From: Desemzia incerta
Lineage (GTDB): Bacteria > Bacillota > Bacilli > Lactobacillales > Carnobacteriaceae
DNA length: 64,000 nt
Assembly (NCBI RefSeq): GCF_900115825.1
Contig: NZ_FOXW01000007.1
Coordinates: 1-64,000 of the forward strand
Reading direction: 5' to 3'
Below, one piece after another: positions 51,819 through 59,285 of this stretch. The number at the start of each line of letters is the position of its first letter. Position 1 is the stretch's first letter. The notes beneath the pieces are model-generated. The model saw only the letters and a list, made by a program, of their open reading frames with translations, searched no databases and was not told where the DNA came from. A program made the position numbers and the translations under genes.

Positions 51819-53123
51819 ATGGACAGTGATAGTATAAGGTACATTATCTTTTTAGGGCTACTCATAGCAGCATCCGCATTCTTTTCTGCTTCTGAGACAG
51901 CTTACACGTCGTTGAACCGCATGCGTTTGAAAGAGTTAGCAGAAGATGGAGACAAGAAAGCTAAGTTAGCATTGTCTCTAGCAGACAATTACGACACTCT
52001 CTTATCTACTATTTTAGTAGGAAATAATATCGTAAATATTTTAGCTTCGTCTTTAGCCACTGTATTGTTTGTCACTTATTTTCCAGTAACTGGCGTAACC
52101 ATCTCGACAATCGTCATGACAATCTTAGTGTTGATTTTTGGTGAAATTTCACCAAAGAGTATTGCTAAAGAAAGGCCTGAAGCATTCGCAGTGAATGCTG
52201 CTCCTTTTTTAAGGATCGGAATGGTAGTACTAACTCCAGTCAACTTTTTCTTTAAGTCGTGGAAAAAACTGTTAAACAAACTTTTTACTTTTGAGGCGAG
52301 TGACAGTATTAGCGAAAAGGAACTGCTTTTCTTGGTAGATGAGGCTCAAAATAGTGGTGGGATCGAAAATCATGAACACCAATTGATCCGGTCAGCCATT
52401 ACGTTCAATGAATTGGAAGTTCAAGATATTTTAACGCCTCGTGTAGATGTTATTGGAACAGATGTGAACAGCAGTCTGGAAGAAATAGAAACGTTATTTT
52501 TGACAGAAGGCTATTCTAGAATAGTGTTGTATGATGACTCCATTGATAAAGTCGTTGGTGTGCTGCATCAGAAGGACTTTTATGCTTTTGTCAAAAACAA
52601 TGCTGGTACCGAAATAAATCAATCGATTCAATCCATTGTCAAAGATGTCATTTGGACACCGGCCAATATGAAGATTTCTAAATTGTTGAAACAGTTGCAG
52701 TTGGAAAAAGCTCATTTGGCGATCGTGAGTGATGAATATGGCGGAACGATCGGTATAGTAACGTTGGAAGACATCCTGGAAGAGCTGGTAGGCGAGATTT
52801 GGGATGAGCATGATGAAGTTACCGAAGAAGTAGTGAAGATAGATGAATCTACTTACCGCATTGCAGCTTCTGCCAATCTAGATAAAGTATTAAGTTTATT
52901 TGGTATCGAAGAAGAGTTTATTTCCAATACCGTGAGCGGTTTTGTGATGGAGCAAATGGGTAAACTGCCTGATGAAGGAGATACATTCGTTTATCACAAC
53001 CTTAAAATAACGGTCACCAAAGTAAGGTTTAGACGGATTCTTGAAACTTTCGTTGAGTTGATTCCTGAAACAGATGAAGAAGAACTCTTGTCTATGCCAG
53101 AATTGAGCGACCCGACCCTTTAA
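51819..53123 (+). CDS. CorC/HlyC-family membrane protein with CBS pair
   Basis: A 434-aa protein with an N-terminal DUF21/CNNM membrane domain (four segments within residues ~1-160, starting ASAFFSASETAYTSLNRMRL), a CBS-domain pair (~200-330, with VQDILTPRVDVIGTD and HLAIVSDEYGGTIGIVTLEDILEELVG split over it) and a C-terminal CorC_HlyC transporter-associated domain. Related proteins are magnesium exporters or regulators. A G-rich ribosome site lies 12 nt before the ATG. It is the last gene of the accessory block, next to rpmG. Confidence 0.88.
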   Translation: MDSDSIRYIIFLGLLIAASAFFSASETAYTSLNRMRLKELAEDGDKKAKLALSLADNYDTLLSTILVGNNIVNILASSLATVLFVTYFPVTGVTISTIVMTILVLIFGEISPKSIAKERPEAFAVNAAPFLRIGMVVLTPVNFFFKSWKKLLNKLFTFEASDSISEKELLFLVDEAQNSGGIENHEHQLIRSAITFNELEVQDILTPRVDVIGTDVNSSLEEIETLFLTEGYSRIVLYDDSIDKVVGVLHQKDFYAFVKNNAGTEINQSIQSIVKDVIWTPANMKISKLLKQLQLEKAHLAIVSDEYGGTIGIVTLEDILEELVGEIWDEHDEVTEEVVKIDESTYRIAASANLDKVLSLFGIEEEFISNTVSGFVMEQMGKLPDEGDTFVYHNLKITVTKVRFRRILETFVELIPETDEEELLSMPELSDPTL

Positions 53124-53152
53124 TACCGATAAAGATTAAAAGCATGGATTTG

Positions 53153-53205
53153 AACCCTGTAGACTGGCAAAATAACTTTTTCTGCCAGCTTACAGGGTAT
53201 TTTAA
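53153..53205 (+). terminator. Terminator of the CorC-type gene
   Basis: AACCCTGTA and TACAGGGT outer arms with CTGGCA/TGCCAG inner arms, followed by ATTTT. Confidence 0.88.
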
Positions 53206-53261
53206 AGAGATCAAAAGGCATTAAAACAGATACATCTTCCCCGCAGAAAGCGCAAGAGAGC

Positions 53262-53290
53262 TTGACATGAAAGGGAAGTAATGGTAAATT
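53262..53290 (+). promoter_or_regulatory. rpmG-secE promoter
   Basis: Consensus -35 TTGACA and -10 TAAATT with 17-bp spacing, about 45 bases before rpmG. Confidence 0.8.
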
Positions 53291-53334
53291 GTGAGCGATA
53301 CCCTAGGTTTTTAAGAAAGAATAGGTGAAAAGAT

Positions 53335-53487
53335 TTGAGTGCAAAAAAAACAGCGTTGGCTTGCTCTATTTGTGGTTCTAGAAACTACACAGCTCGTGCA
53401 GGTGAAACAACTCGTGCAGAACGTTTAGAAGTTAAAAAATTCTGTAAATACTGTAACAAACATACGTTGCATCGTGAAACAAAATAA
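53335..53487 (+). CDS. rpmG: 50S ribosomal protein L33
   Basis: A 50-aa ribosomal protein of the large subunit. It has a zinc ribbon with two CxxC pairs (CSICG at residue ~10 and CKYC at ~37) and the family end [10 protein letters not shown]. The start is TTG with AGGTGA upstream. In Bacillus rpmG sits directly after sigH; here it begins the rpmG-secE-nusG group after the 29-kb accessory block. The four-cysteine zinc form suggests that a zinc-free paralogue may exist elsewhere. Confidence 0.95.
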   Translation: MSAKKTALACSICGSRNYTARAGETTRAERLEVKKFCKYCNKHTLHRETK

Positions 53488-53521
53488 TCAAGCAAGCTAA
53501 AGATAGTTTGGAGGGAATAAA

Positions 53522-53701
53522 GTGGGGAAAGTAAAAAACTTTTTTGGCGGTGTTCGTCAAGAAATGCGCCAAGTGACTTGGCCAACAGGAAAAGAATTGA
53601 GAAAATACACAGTTACTGTCTTTGGAGTAGTCATCTTATTTGCTATTTTCTTCTTTGTAGTTGATTTTGCCATCACATCATTACTGGATTTATTTATCTA
53701 A
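53522..53701 (+). CDS. secE: Preprotein translocase subunit SecE
   Basis: A 59-aa membrane subunit of the SecYEG channel. It has the amphipathic helix FFGGVRQEMRQVTWPTGKEL, including the invariant VTWP, followed by a single membrane helix (VFGVVILFAIFFFVVDFAI). The start is GTG at 53522 with TTGGAGGG upstream. It lies 34 bp after rpmG and is followed by a terminator-like hairpin before nusG, which has its own ribosome site. Confidence 0.95.
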   Translation: MGKVKNFFGGVRQEMRQVTWPTGKELRKYTVTVFGVVILFAIFFFVVDFAITSLLDLFI

Positions 53702-53780
53702 ATTACATGCAGTGGTCAAGATATAACTAGCCTTAAGACTTGACTAATGGTATAATGAGCACAATAAAGCATTACGCAGA

Positions 53781-53811
53781 GCCTTCCTTATATGATGGAG
53801 AAGGTTTTTTT
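53781..53811 (+). terminator. Terminator/attenuator between secE and nusG
   Basis: GCCTTCC and GGAGAAGG pair around a short AT-rich loop and are followed by seven Ts, about 70 bases before nusG. Partial termination would set the nusG level relative to secE. Confidence 0.75.
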
Positions 53812-53879
53812 GTGTGTTTAAAAGAAAGTAAACCGGTAGAATGAACTTGACCCCAAAACCCATACAAGGAGTGTTAATA

Positions 53880-54428
53880 ATGGAAGAATTAGAAACTGAA
53901 AAACAGTGGTATGTACTGCATACGTATTCTGGCTATGAAAATAAAGTAAAACAAAACATTGAATCCCGTGCAAACAGCATGAACATGGAAGATTACATTT
54001 ATCGTGTGGTAGTTCCTGAAGAAGAAGAGCACGAAGTAAAAAACGGTAAAGAAAAAGTAAAAATGAAGAAAGTTTTCCCTGGATATGTATTAGTGGAAAT
54101 GATCATGTCAGATGACTCTTGGTATGTGGTTCGTAACACTCCTGGTGTAACTGGGTTTGTTGGTTCACACGGAGCAGGAAGCAAACCAGCTCCATTATTG
54201 CCTGAAGAAGTGAAATCGATCTTGCGCAGCTTAGGAATGAGCACTCGCCACCAAGAATTGAACTTTGAAATCGGCGAAACGGTAACAATCATCGAAGGTG
54301 CCTTCAATGGTATGACCGGTCGAGTGACTGAAATCGAAGAAGAAAAAGGCAAGTTGAAAGTAAACGTAGAGATGTTTGGACGCGAAACAAGCACCGAACT
54401 AGAATTCGACCAAGTAGACAAACTATAA
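53880..54428 (+). CDS. nusG: Transcription termination/antitermination protein NusG
   Basis: A 182-aa factor that binds RNA polymerase and links it to ribosomes and pausing signals. The NGN domain begins with WYVLHTYSGYENKV and includes the VFPGYVLVEM and NTPGVTGFVG segments; the KOW domain near the C-terminus has IIEGAFNGMTGRV. ATG 53880 is chosen (AAGGAG upstream), giving normal length; the in-frame 53841 start adds 13 unsupported residues. The first structured repeat begins directly after its stop codon. Confidence 0.96.
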   Translation: MEELETEKQWYVLHTYSGYENKVKQNIESRANSMNMEDYIYRVVVPEEEEHEVKNGKEKVKMKKVFPGYVLVEMIMSDDSWYVVRNTPGVTGFVGSHGAGSKPAPLLPEEVKSILRSLGMSTRHQELNFEIGETVTIIEGAFNGMTGRVTEIEEEKGKLKVNVEMFGRETSTELEFDQVDKL

Positions 54429-54549
54429 GAGAGCGAAGCAAGGCGTTTTGCTCCTCGAATATAAGTTTAAACCCCCAACAGTTAGGTGTTTTTCCTGACA
54501 GTTGGGGGTTAACTTATAGGCGCGTGAGCAGCCTTGTGCAGCTCGTTTA
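54429..54549 (+). repeat. Modular stem-loop element C (type 2), after nusG
   Basis: Outer arms GAGAGCGAAGCAAGGC and GCCTTGTGCAGCTC pair (GAGC/GCTC, GCA/TGC and CAAGGC/GCCTTG). Next come TTGCTC/GAGCAG and ATAAGTTTAA/TTAACTTAT, then a long apical hairpin AACCCCCAAC/GTTGGGGGTT holding a smaller one. It begins the base after the nusG stop. The same outer and middle modules recur in element D at 59286 with a much shorter tip. Confidence 0.8.
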
Positions 54550-54551
54550 AA

Positions 54552-54671
54552 GAGAGCGGAGCAGAGCGTTAAGGATTCCGTAGAGTTCAGTTTCCGGTTT
54601 TTCATTGGGTATCTTCCCCAATAAAAACCGGAAATGAAATCATAGGAAGCCTGCTCTGCATAGCTCGTTTA
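54552..54671 (+). repeat. Modular stem-loop element A (type 1), after nusG
   Basis: Outer arms GAGAGCGGAGCAGAGC and GCTCTGCATAGCTC pair. Inside lie AGG-A-TTCC/GGAA-G-CCT, a conserved internal loop (GTAGAG on one side, ATCATA on the other), TTCA/TGAA, TTCCGGTTTTT/AAAAACCGGAA and a TTGGG...CCCAA tip. It is separated from element C by two bases. It aligns along its whole length with element B (59162), with compensatory changes in the stems. Confidence 0.8.
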
Positions 54672-54689
54672 GAAAAGCAGTATGCCTTC

Positions 54690-54731
54690 AGCCCCTGACC
54701 AGTTAGGTAAATAACTAACTGATCAGGAGCT
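54690..54731. repeat. Hairpin downstream of the nusG elements
   Basis: AGCCCCTGACCAGTTAG pairs with CTAACTGATCAGGAGCT over 17 positions with two mismatches, around an 8-nt loop. It is followed by TATTTTG; it is possibly a weak bidirectional terminator. Confidence 0.75.
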
Positions 54732-54813
54732 ATTTTGCTGCCAAATAATCTTTATTTAACCCTCTTTATATATGGAGCGAAGTAAAATTTGTGTTCCAAT
54801 AAACGCAAATTTT

Positions 54814-54858
54814 CTTTCAAAAGGTAACGCAAAAACAAATTGCGTTACCTTTTGAAAG
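54814..54858. repeat. Perfect 18-bp hairpin
   Basis: Arms CTTTCAAAAGGTAACGCA and TGCGTTACCTTTTGAAAG are perfectly complementary around a 9-base A-rich loop. No T tract follows. It lies in the middle of the nusG/NRDE intergenic region. Confidence 0.85.
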
Positions 54859-54867
54859 ATGTTGAGA

Positions 54868-54907
54868 GAAAACCGGCATGCAAACTAAATTTGCGTGACG
54901 GTTTTTT
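54868..54907 (+). terminator. Terminator-like hairpin before the NRDE gene end
   Basis: AAACCGGCATGCAAA pairs with TTTGCGTGACGGTTT around ~4 bases and continues into a TTTTTT run. It would stop plus-strand transcripts from nusG before they meet the convergent NRDE gene. Confidence 0.82.
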
Positions 54908-54957
54908 GTATTTGATGTTAAAAATGGTACGCAAATCGTCCCCCAGGCGTCAAAACG

Positions 54958-55752
54958 TCAATTATCTAACACGAAGGAAAAAGAATTCTCTTCCAGAAGG
55001 CCGTTTTCAGTGAATCTGCGCTCTGTGAAGGTGACTTGGTTCTGTTGATCCACTAAAATCACAGTCGTCCCTACCGTCCCATACTCCTTTGTTCGAATAA
55101 AAACAGCCGATGCTGCTTCTTCAAACTCAACAGGGAGCCCAGTGTCCGGAAGTTCTTCTTTTTTAGCGGTCTCTGTGTCGGCAAACAAATCAAATAATTG
55201 TTCTGTGATGTCAGTTTGGCTGCCTTGCAACTGATTCAACCCGGCGGTGACTTTTTTGACTTTGGGCCATGGCGTATTCAAAGTAGCGTTGCTTAAGCCG
55301 TGAGTGCCCGATGAAATAGGCGATAAACTGCCGTCGAAGTTATTGTAATGAAGAAAGTGACCATCAAGTATGTTGCCGAAAATCAAGTTATACCCATCAT
55401 ATTGGTTTCTAGTTTCTACTAAATGAACAGCGTACTCGTCAGCTGTTTGGCTGCTGGTTAAGAAGTCTTTTACGAGAGCTCCGCGTGAAGTGATGAATGT
55501 TTTTTCTGATCCAGTATCAATCGAAGGGCCAACAGATGATTGCCGACAGTTCGTCAGTGCAGCGAATTTTCCTTGCTTAGTAATCCCGAGCCAAGTTCCT
55601 TTTTGCATTTCATCTCGTCCAGCCAACAGATCAGGATATTCTGGCCAATAGTGGGCACGTTGAGTAGGTCTAGAATAAGATTCGTCTCTATTTGCGGCGA
55701 AGATGAATTTATAGGTCTCGCTTTGTTGAAGTTGAAATCCGATATTGCACAT
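54958..55752 (-). CDS. NRDE (TANGO2-like) family protein
   Basis: A 264-aa protein of the NRDE family, named from the N-terminal motif found here as FAANRDESYSRPT (residues ~18-30) after an initial Cys (MCNIGFQ) that would be exposed once Met is removed, as in N-terminal-nucleophile hydrolases. WPEYPDLLAGRDEMQKGTWLG and TNCRQ are further family signatures. Eukaryotic TANGO2 has been linked to haem or lipid handling, but bacterial function is unknown. It is transcribed against nusG, in an interruption of the usual nusG-rplK order. Confidence 0.85.
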   Translation of the reverse strand: MCNIGFQLQQSETYKFIFAANRDESYSRPTQRAHYWPEYPDLLAGRDEMQKGTWLGITKQGKFAALTNCRQSSVGPSIDTGSEKTFITSRGALVKDFLTSSQTADEYAVHLVETRNQYDGYNLIFGNILDGHFLHYNNFDGSLSPISSGTHGLSNATLNTPWPKVKKVTAGLNQLQGSQTDITEQLFDLFADTETAKKEELPDTGLPVEFEEAASAVFIRTKEYGTVGTTVILVDQQNQVTFTERRFTENGLLEENSFSFVLDN

Positions 55753-55900
55753 AGTATCCTCCTTAGCAGAAGTAGTTGATAGAAACAGTATACCTTAATA
55801 GGAAAAGAGATGGCTGAAAACAGCCTTACTTTTTATGAGCAAATTTGCTATAAGAGTTTATGCTATACTAAACAGAAATCATTTCAAGGGGTGAAGCAGG

Positions 55901-56470
55901 ATGAGAGACATTATATTGATTTTATCGGAAATTATGAATCAAATACACGATATTTTAATGGTTAGAGTCGGCATAAATATGACAGATAAACAACTGCACT
56001 TCTGGGTGATAGGGTTCATTGGTTTAGTGACTTTCCTTGTCGTATTTGTTTTAGTGAAATTGATCCAATTGTTAAAGTTCCATACAACGATTTTGTCGTT
56101 TATTTTTACATTTATAATGATGACGGTATTTGTATTTGCCATTGAGATCCAGCAAGCCGTATCGAACAGCGGAAATATGGAATTTGCGGATGCCATAGCG
56201 GGGTTATGGGGATTTATTGTCTTTTTTGCTGTTTATGCTGTGGTTGCTGGACTCTTGTATGGTATGTATCGAATGGCTCGAGGGAAGAAAACTGGGCGCA
56301 AAAAAGAAAAGTTGAAAAAAGACCGTTCAACTCCAATAGTTGAAAAGAATACAGCTGATTCCAAAGCTGAAATAAGACCAGAGCCAAACATCGACACGAT
56401 GGATGAACAAAATGAGAAACCAATTCGCACTCGAACAGAAACAAGAAAACGAAAAGAATCTATCAGATAA
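55901..56470 (+). CDS. VanZ-like membrane protein with basic/charged tail
   Basis: A 189-aa protein with about four hydrophobic segments within residues ~1-125 and a highly charged, Lys/Arg/Glu-rich tail of ~65 residues. The segments MTDKQLHFWVIGFIGL and AIEIQQ resemble the DK..HF and E..Q pattern of VanZ-like proteins. Function is unknown; VanZ relatives are tied to glycopeptide tolerance or sortase systems. AAGGGGTG ribosome site. It is divergent from the NRDE gene and ends 60 bases before the rplK promoter. Confidence 0.65.
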   Translation: MRDIILILSEIMNQIHDILMVRVGINMTDKQLHFWVIGFIGLVTFLVVFVLVKLIQLLKFHTTILSFIFTFIMMTVFVFAIEIQQAVSNSGNMEFADAIAGLWGFIVFFAVYAVVAGLLYGMYRMARGKKTGRKKEKLKKDRSTPIVEKNTADSKAEIRPEPNIDTMDEQNEKPIRTRTETRKRKESIR

Positions 56471-56528
56471 TAGTGAAGAATAGCGACACAAATTACAGGG
56501 TTTTTAACAAAAGATTCTGAAGAACCGG

Positions 56529-56557
56529 TTGACAAGCAGTGGTAAGTGTTCTATAAT
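56529..56557 (+). promoter_or_regulatory. rplK-rplA promoter
   Basis: Perfect consensus TTGACA-17 bp-TATAAT, about 90 bases before rplK; transcription should start near 56564. Confidence 0.93.
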
Positions 56558-56587
56558 TCCATGGTACGTCTAGGCGTATGTACCAAT

Positions 56588-56620
56588 GTGGGAGGGGAAA
56601 TATTAACCCCATTCAACCAC
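56588..56620 (+). promoter_or_regulatory. Probable ribosomal protein L1 binding site, rplK leader
   Basis: GTGG-GA-GGGG, a 9-base loop, then CCCC-ATTCAA-CCAC. The two helices are separated by an asymmetric internal loop, the shape L1 recognises on 23S rRNA and on its own mRNA. Excess L1 binding here would repress rplK-rplA translation. Confidence 0.7.
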
Positions 56621-56649
56621 ACCCGGACAAAATCAAGGAGGAATGTCTC

Positions 56650-57075
56650 GTGGCTAAAAAAGTTGTAAACGTAGTAAAATTGCAAATTCCTGCAGGAAAA
56701 GCAAGTCCAGCTCCACCCGTAGGTCCAGCTTTAGGTCAAGCACAAGTAAACATCATGGGATTCTGTAAAGAATTCAATGCACGTACAGCTGACCAAGCAG
56801 GTATGATTATTCCAGTTGTAATCTCTGTATATGAAGATCGTTCATTTACATTTGTTACAAAAACACCACCAGCTGCAATCTTATTGAAAAAAGCTGCAGG
56901 TGTTGAATCAGGTTCTGGTGAACCAAATACCAAAAAAGTTGCTACTGTTTCTCGTGACCAAGTTAGAGAAATCGCTGAAACAAAAATGGAAGACTTAAAC
57001 GCTGCAAACGTTGAATCTGCAATGCGTATGGTCGAAGGTACTGCACGAAGCATGGGATTTGTCGTAAAAGACTAA
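56650..57075 (+). CDS. rplK: 50S ribosomal protein L11
   Basis: A 141-aa protein of the ribosomal GTPase-associated centre. It has the N-terminal [22 protein letters not shown] (split over the domain start) and C-terminal rRNA-binding domain with VRSMG-type end (RSMGFVVKD). The true start is the GTG at 56650, with AAGGAGG ten bases upstream; the reading from 56578 runs through the L1-type leader. Cotranscribed with rplA. Confidence 0.96.
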   Translation: MAKKVVNVVKLQIPAGKASPAPPVGPALGQAQVNIMGFCKEFNARTADQAGMIIPVVISVYEDRSFTFVTKTPPAAILLKKAAGVESGSGEPNTKKVATVSRDQVREIAETKMEDLNAANVESAMRMVEGTARSMGFVVKD

Positions 57076-57130
57076 TCTGATTCGAAGCTTCTCAGTATCT
57101 CTTCTAGAAGCTTTGCTTCTCGAAGGATAA

Positions 57131-57156
57131 GTGGGAGGTTTAACCGTTATAACCAC
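57131..57156 (+). promoter_or_regulatory. Second L1-type binding site, upstream of rplA
   Basis: GTGG-GA-GG, a 5-base loop, then CC-GTTATAA-CCAC repeats the arrangement seen in the rplK leader, in the 101-bp gap before rplA. A separate hairpin (AGCTTCT/AGAAGCT) lies just upstream at 57087-57113. Confidence 0.65.
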
Positions 57157-57176
57157 AATCAAGGAGGAAAATAAAC

Positions 57177-57866
57177 ATGGCTAAAAAGAGTAAAAAATTC
57201 TTAGCTGCTTTGGAAAAAGTAGACGCTACAAAAGCTTACTCAGTTGAAGAAGCTGTAGCTTTAGTAAAAGAACTTGACTACGCTAATTTCGACGCAACTA
57301 TTGAAGTTGCTTACCGTCTTGGAGTTGACCCTAAAAAAGCTGACCAACAAATTCGTGGGGCAGTTGTTCTTCCAAACGGAACTGGTAAATCACAAAAAGT
57401 TTTAGTTTTTGCTAAAGGCGAAAAAGCTGCTGAAGCAGAAGCTGCAGGAGCAGATTACGTAGGTGAATCTGATCTTGTTCAAAAAATCAATGGTGGATGG
57501 ATGGACTTCGACGTTGTCGTAGCAACTCCAGACATGATGGGTGAAGTTGGACGTCTTGGACGTGTCTTAGGACCTAAAGGATTAATGCCTAACCCTAAAA
57601 CAGGAACTGTTACTATGGACGTAGCTAAAGCTATCAATGAAATCAAAGCTGGTAAAGTAACTTACCGTGTGGACAAACAAAGTAATTTGCATGCTCCAAT
57701 CGGAAAAGTATCTTTCGGTGCTGACAAATTGATCGAAAACTTTAAAACTATCCAAGATACAGTGTTGAAAGCTAAACCTGCAACTGCTAAAGGGGTTTAC
57801 ATCAAAAATGTTACAATCACTTCAACATTTGGTCCTGGGGTAAAAGTTAACCCTCAATCATTCTAA
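57177..57866 (+). CDS. rplA: 50S ribosomal protein L1
   Basis: A 229-aa protein of the ribosomal L1 stalk and a translational repressor of its own operon. It has the N-terminal [38 protein letters not shown] and the conserved [14 protein letters not shown] signature (~127-141). ATG start with AAGGAGG. The two L1-type sites upstream fit autoregulation of rplK-rplA. Confidence 0.97.
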   Translation: MAKKSKKFLAALEKVDATKAYSVEEAVALVKELDYANFDATIEVAYRLGVDPKKADQQIRGAVVLPNGTGKSQKVLVFAKGEKAAEAEAAGADYVGESDLVQKINGGWMDFDVVVATPDMMGEVGRLGRVLGPKGLMPNPKTGTVTMDVAKAINEIKAGKVTYRVDKQSNLHAPIGKVSFGADKLIENFKTIQDTVLKAKPATAKGVYIKNVTITSTFGPGVKVNPQSF

Positions 57867-57881
57867 AAACCAAAAAAGTTC

Positions 57882-57910
57882 TTGACCTAGGCGATGAGAA
57901 TTGGTAAACT
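57882..57910 (+). promoter_or_regulatory. rplJ-rplL promoter inside a palindrome
   Basis: TTGACC-17 bp-TAAACT. The -35 box and most of the spacer form the left arm of an imperfect inverted repeat (57881-57923, CTTGACCTAGGCG... against CGTCTAGGTTAAG) with the -10 box at its tip. Confidence 0.72.
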
Positions 57911-57916
57911 CGTCTA

Positions 57917-58105
57917 GGTTAAGAATAAATTGAATTATTACCGAAGACAGTAGGTGGCTTTTGCCTTAATTTCCTACCGAGGATGATATGTCGTGAATAC
58001 ACACTACACAATCTCTATGTCTACGGTGACATGGGATTTTTTATTTGTATAGGACTTTTTTGAAAAGTCTGAATGGAAAATTCCCGCCAATTGATCAGGA
58101 GGTGA
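57917..58105 (+). ncRNA. Ribosomal protein L10 leader
   Basis: A ~190-nt structured leader before rplJ, in the place of the known L10-leader RNA of Firmicutes that binds the L10-(L12)4 complex. It ends in a terminator-like hairpin at 58011-58042 (ATCTCTATGTC/GACATGGGAT with TTTTTT), so control by premature termination is likely. I assign it by position and by this hairpin, not by a covariance search. Confidence 0.8.
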
Positions 58106-58112
58106 AATGTTA

Positions 58113-58613
58113 ATGAGTGAAGCAGCAATCGCTAAAAAACAAGAATTAGTAGATTTAGCTACAACAAAATTTAAAGATGCTGCCGCAGTAGTAGTAGTTG
58201 ACTACCGTGGATTAACAGTTGAAGAAGTTACTGAATTACGTAAACAATTGCGTGACTCTGGAATCGAAATGCGTGTTATCAAAAACTCTATTTTATCTCG
58301 TGCAGCTAATGCAGCTGGACTTGAAGGAATGGACGACGTATTTAAAGGACCTACAGCTATCGCTTTCAGTAATGAAGATGTTGTTGCACCAGCAAAAATT
58401 ATCGCTAATTTTGCTAAAGAAGCAGAAGCTTTAGAAATCAAAGGTGGAGTTATCAGTGGTAAAGTTTCTTCAGTAGAAGAAATCAACACACTTGCAACAC
58501 TACCAGACCACAACGGTTTACTTTCTATGTTGCTATCTGTACTTCAAGCACCAATCCGCAACACTGCACTTGCAGTCAAAGCTGTTGCAGAACAAAAAGA
58601 AGAAGTTGCTTAA
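58113..58613 (+). CDS. rplJ: 50S ribosomal protein L10
   Basis: A 166-aa protein that anchors L7/L12 dimers on the ribosome. N-terminal [19 protein letters not shown] and [20 protein letters not shown] are typical, with the C-terminal helix that carries L7/L12. I start at ATG 58113, 10 nt from AGGAGG; ATG 58107 is only 4 nt away. It follows the L10 leader and is cotranscribed with rplL. Confidence 0.96.
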   Translation: MSEAAIAKKQELVDLATTKFKDAAAVVVVDYRGLTVEEVTELRKQLRDSGIEMRVIKNSILSRAANAAGLEGMDDVFKGPTAIAFSNEDVVAPAKIIANFAKEAEALEIKGGVISGKVSSVEEINTLATLPDHNGLLSMLLSVLQAPIRNTALAVKAVAEQKEEVA

Positions 58614-58689
58614 ACCTAAGCGCTACTCTTTTAATGAACAAACAAGCAAGCTAATAAAAAACTAAAACATTATAATGGAGGAACTAACA

Positions 58690-59058
58690 ATGGCATTAAA
58701 CATTGAACAAATCGTTGCTGATTTGAAAGAATCAACAATCTTAGAATTAAACGACTTAGTAAAAGCAATTGAAGAAGAATTTGGCGTAACTGCTGCTGCT
58801 CCTGTAGCTGCTGCTGGTGGAGCTGGAGAATCTGCTGCTGCAGAACAAACAGAATTCACTGTTGAATTAACAGACGCTGGATCTGCTAAAATTAAAGTAA
58901 TCAAAGCTGTTCGTGAAGCTACTGGCTTAGGCTTGAAAGAAGCTAAAGCATTAGTTGACGGAGCTCCTGCTGCAATCAAAGAAGGCGTATCTAAAGAAGA
59001 CGCTGAAGCATTGAAAGAAGCTATCGAAGCTGCTGGCGGATCTGTAGAAGTTAAATAA
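58690..59058 (+). CDS. rplL: 50S ribosomal protein L7/L12
   Basis: A 122-aa stalk protein recruiting translational GTPases. It has an N-terminal dimerisation domain ([20 protein letters not shown]), an Ala/Gly-rich hinge (residues ~38-52) and the C-terminal domain with [20 protein letters not shown]. The ATG at 58690 follows GGAGG by about 8 nt. Codons are strongly biased, as expected of very high expression. It is followed by a strong terminator. Confidence 0.97.
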   Translation: MALNIEQIVADLKESTILELNDLVKAIEEEFGVTAAAPVAAAGGAGESAAAEQTEFTVELTDAGSAKIKVIKAVREATGLGLKEAKALVDGAPAAIKEGVSKEDAEALKEAIEAAGGSVEVK

Positions 59059-59096
59059 TTATTTTTTAAATAATTAACTATCCTTTACAACCAATT

Positions 59097-59131
59097 AAAA
59101 GGCTTGAGTCATTGCGACTCTAGCCTTTTTT
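59097..59131 (+). terminator. Terminator of rplJ-rplL
   Basis: AAAAGGCTtGAGTC pairs with GACTCtAGCCTTTT around a 5-nt loop, ending in a T run, about 40 bases past rplL. Confidence 0.92.
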
Positions 59132-59148
59132 ATTTGCCCACTTTTGAG

Positions 59149-59154
59149 TATAAT
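59149..59154 (+). promoter_or_regulatory. Perfect -10 box before element B
   Basis: TATAAT lies 7 bases before position 59162, where element B begins, so a transcript from here would start on or next to the element's first base. No good -35 box is visible at 17 bp, where the sequence is the T tract of the rplL terminator. Confidence 0.45.
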
Positions 59155-59161
59155 TAAAGAA

Positions 59162-59280
59162 GAGAGTGCAGCAAACCGTTTAGAAGACCGTAGAGTTCAT
59201 CTTTTCCGTTTGCTTGGGTGTCTTTCCCAAGAAAAAGGAAAAGTGAAATCATAGGACTTCTGGTTTGCGGAACTCGTCTA
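59162..59280 (+). repeat. Modular stem-loop element B (type 1), after rplL
   Basis: It aligns end-to-end with element A (54552). Stems: GCAAACC/GGTTTGC (A has GCAGAGC/GCTCTGC), AGAAG-A-CC/GG-A-CTTCT, CTTTTCC/GGAAAAG and CTTGGG/CCCAAG. Unpaired CGTAGAG, ATCATAGGA and the tip sequence GTGTCTT are nearly identical to A. Stems change in matched pairs while loops stay fixed. Confidence 0.8.
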
Positions 59281-59285
59281 AAGAA

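Noticed and set aside
24440-53334. Prophage or integrative element explaining the accessory block
   Set aside because: No integrase, phage structural gene, conjugation gene, tRNA or flanking direct repeat was found.
54429-54671. Reading the nusG 3' hairpins as ordinary terminators
   Set aside because: Neither element ends in a T tract, and near-identical folds recur after rplL beyond that operon's own terminator.
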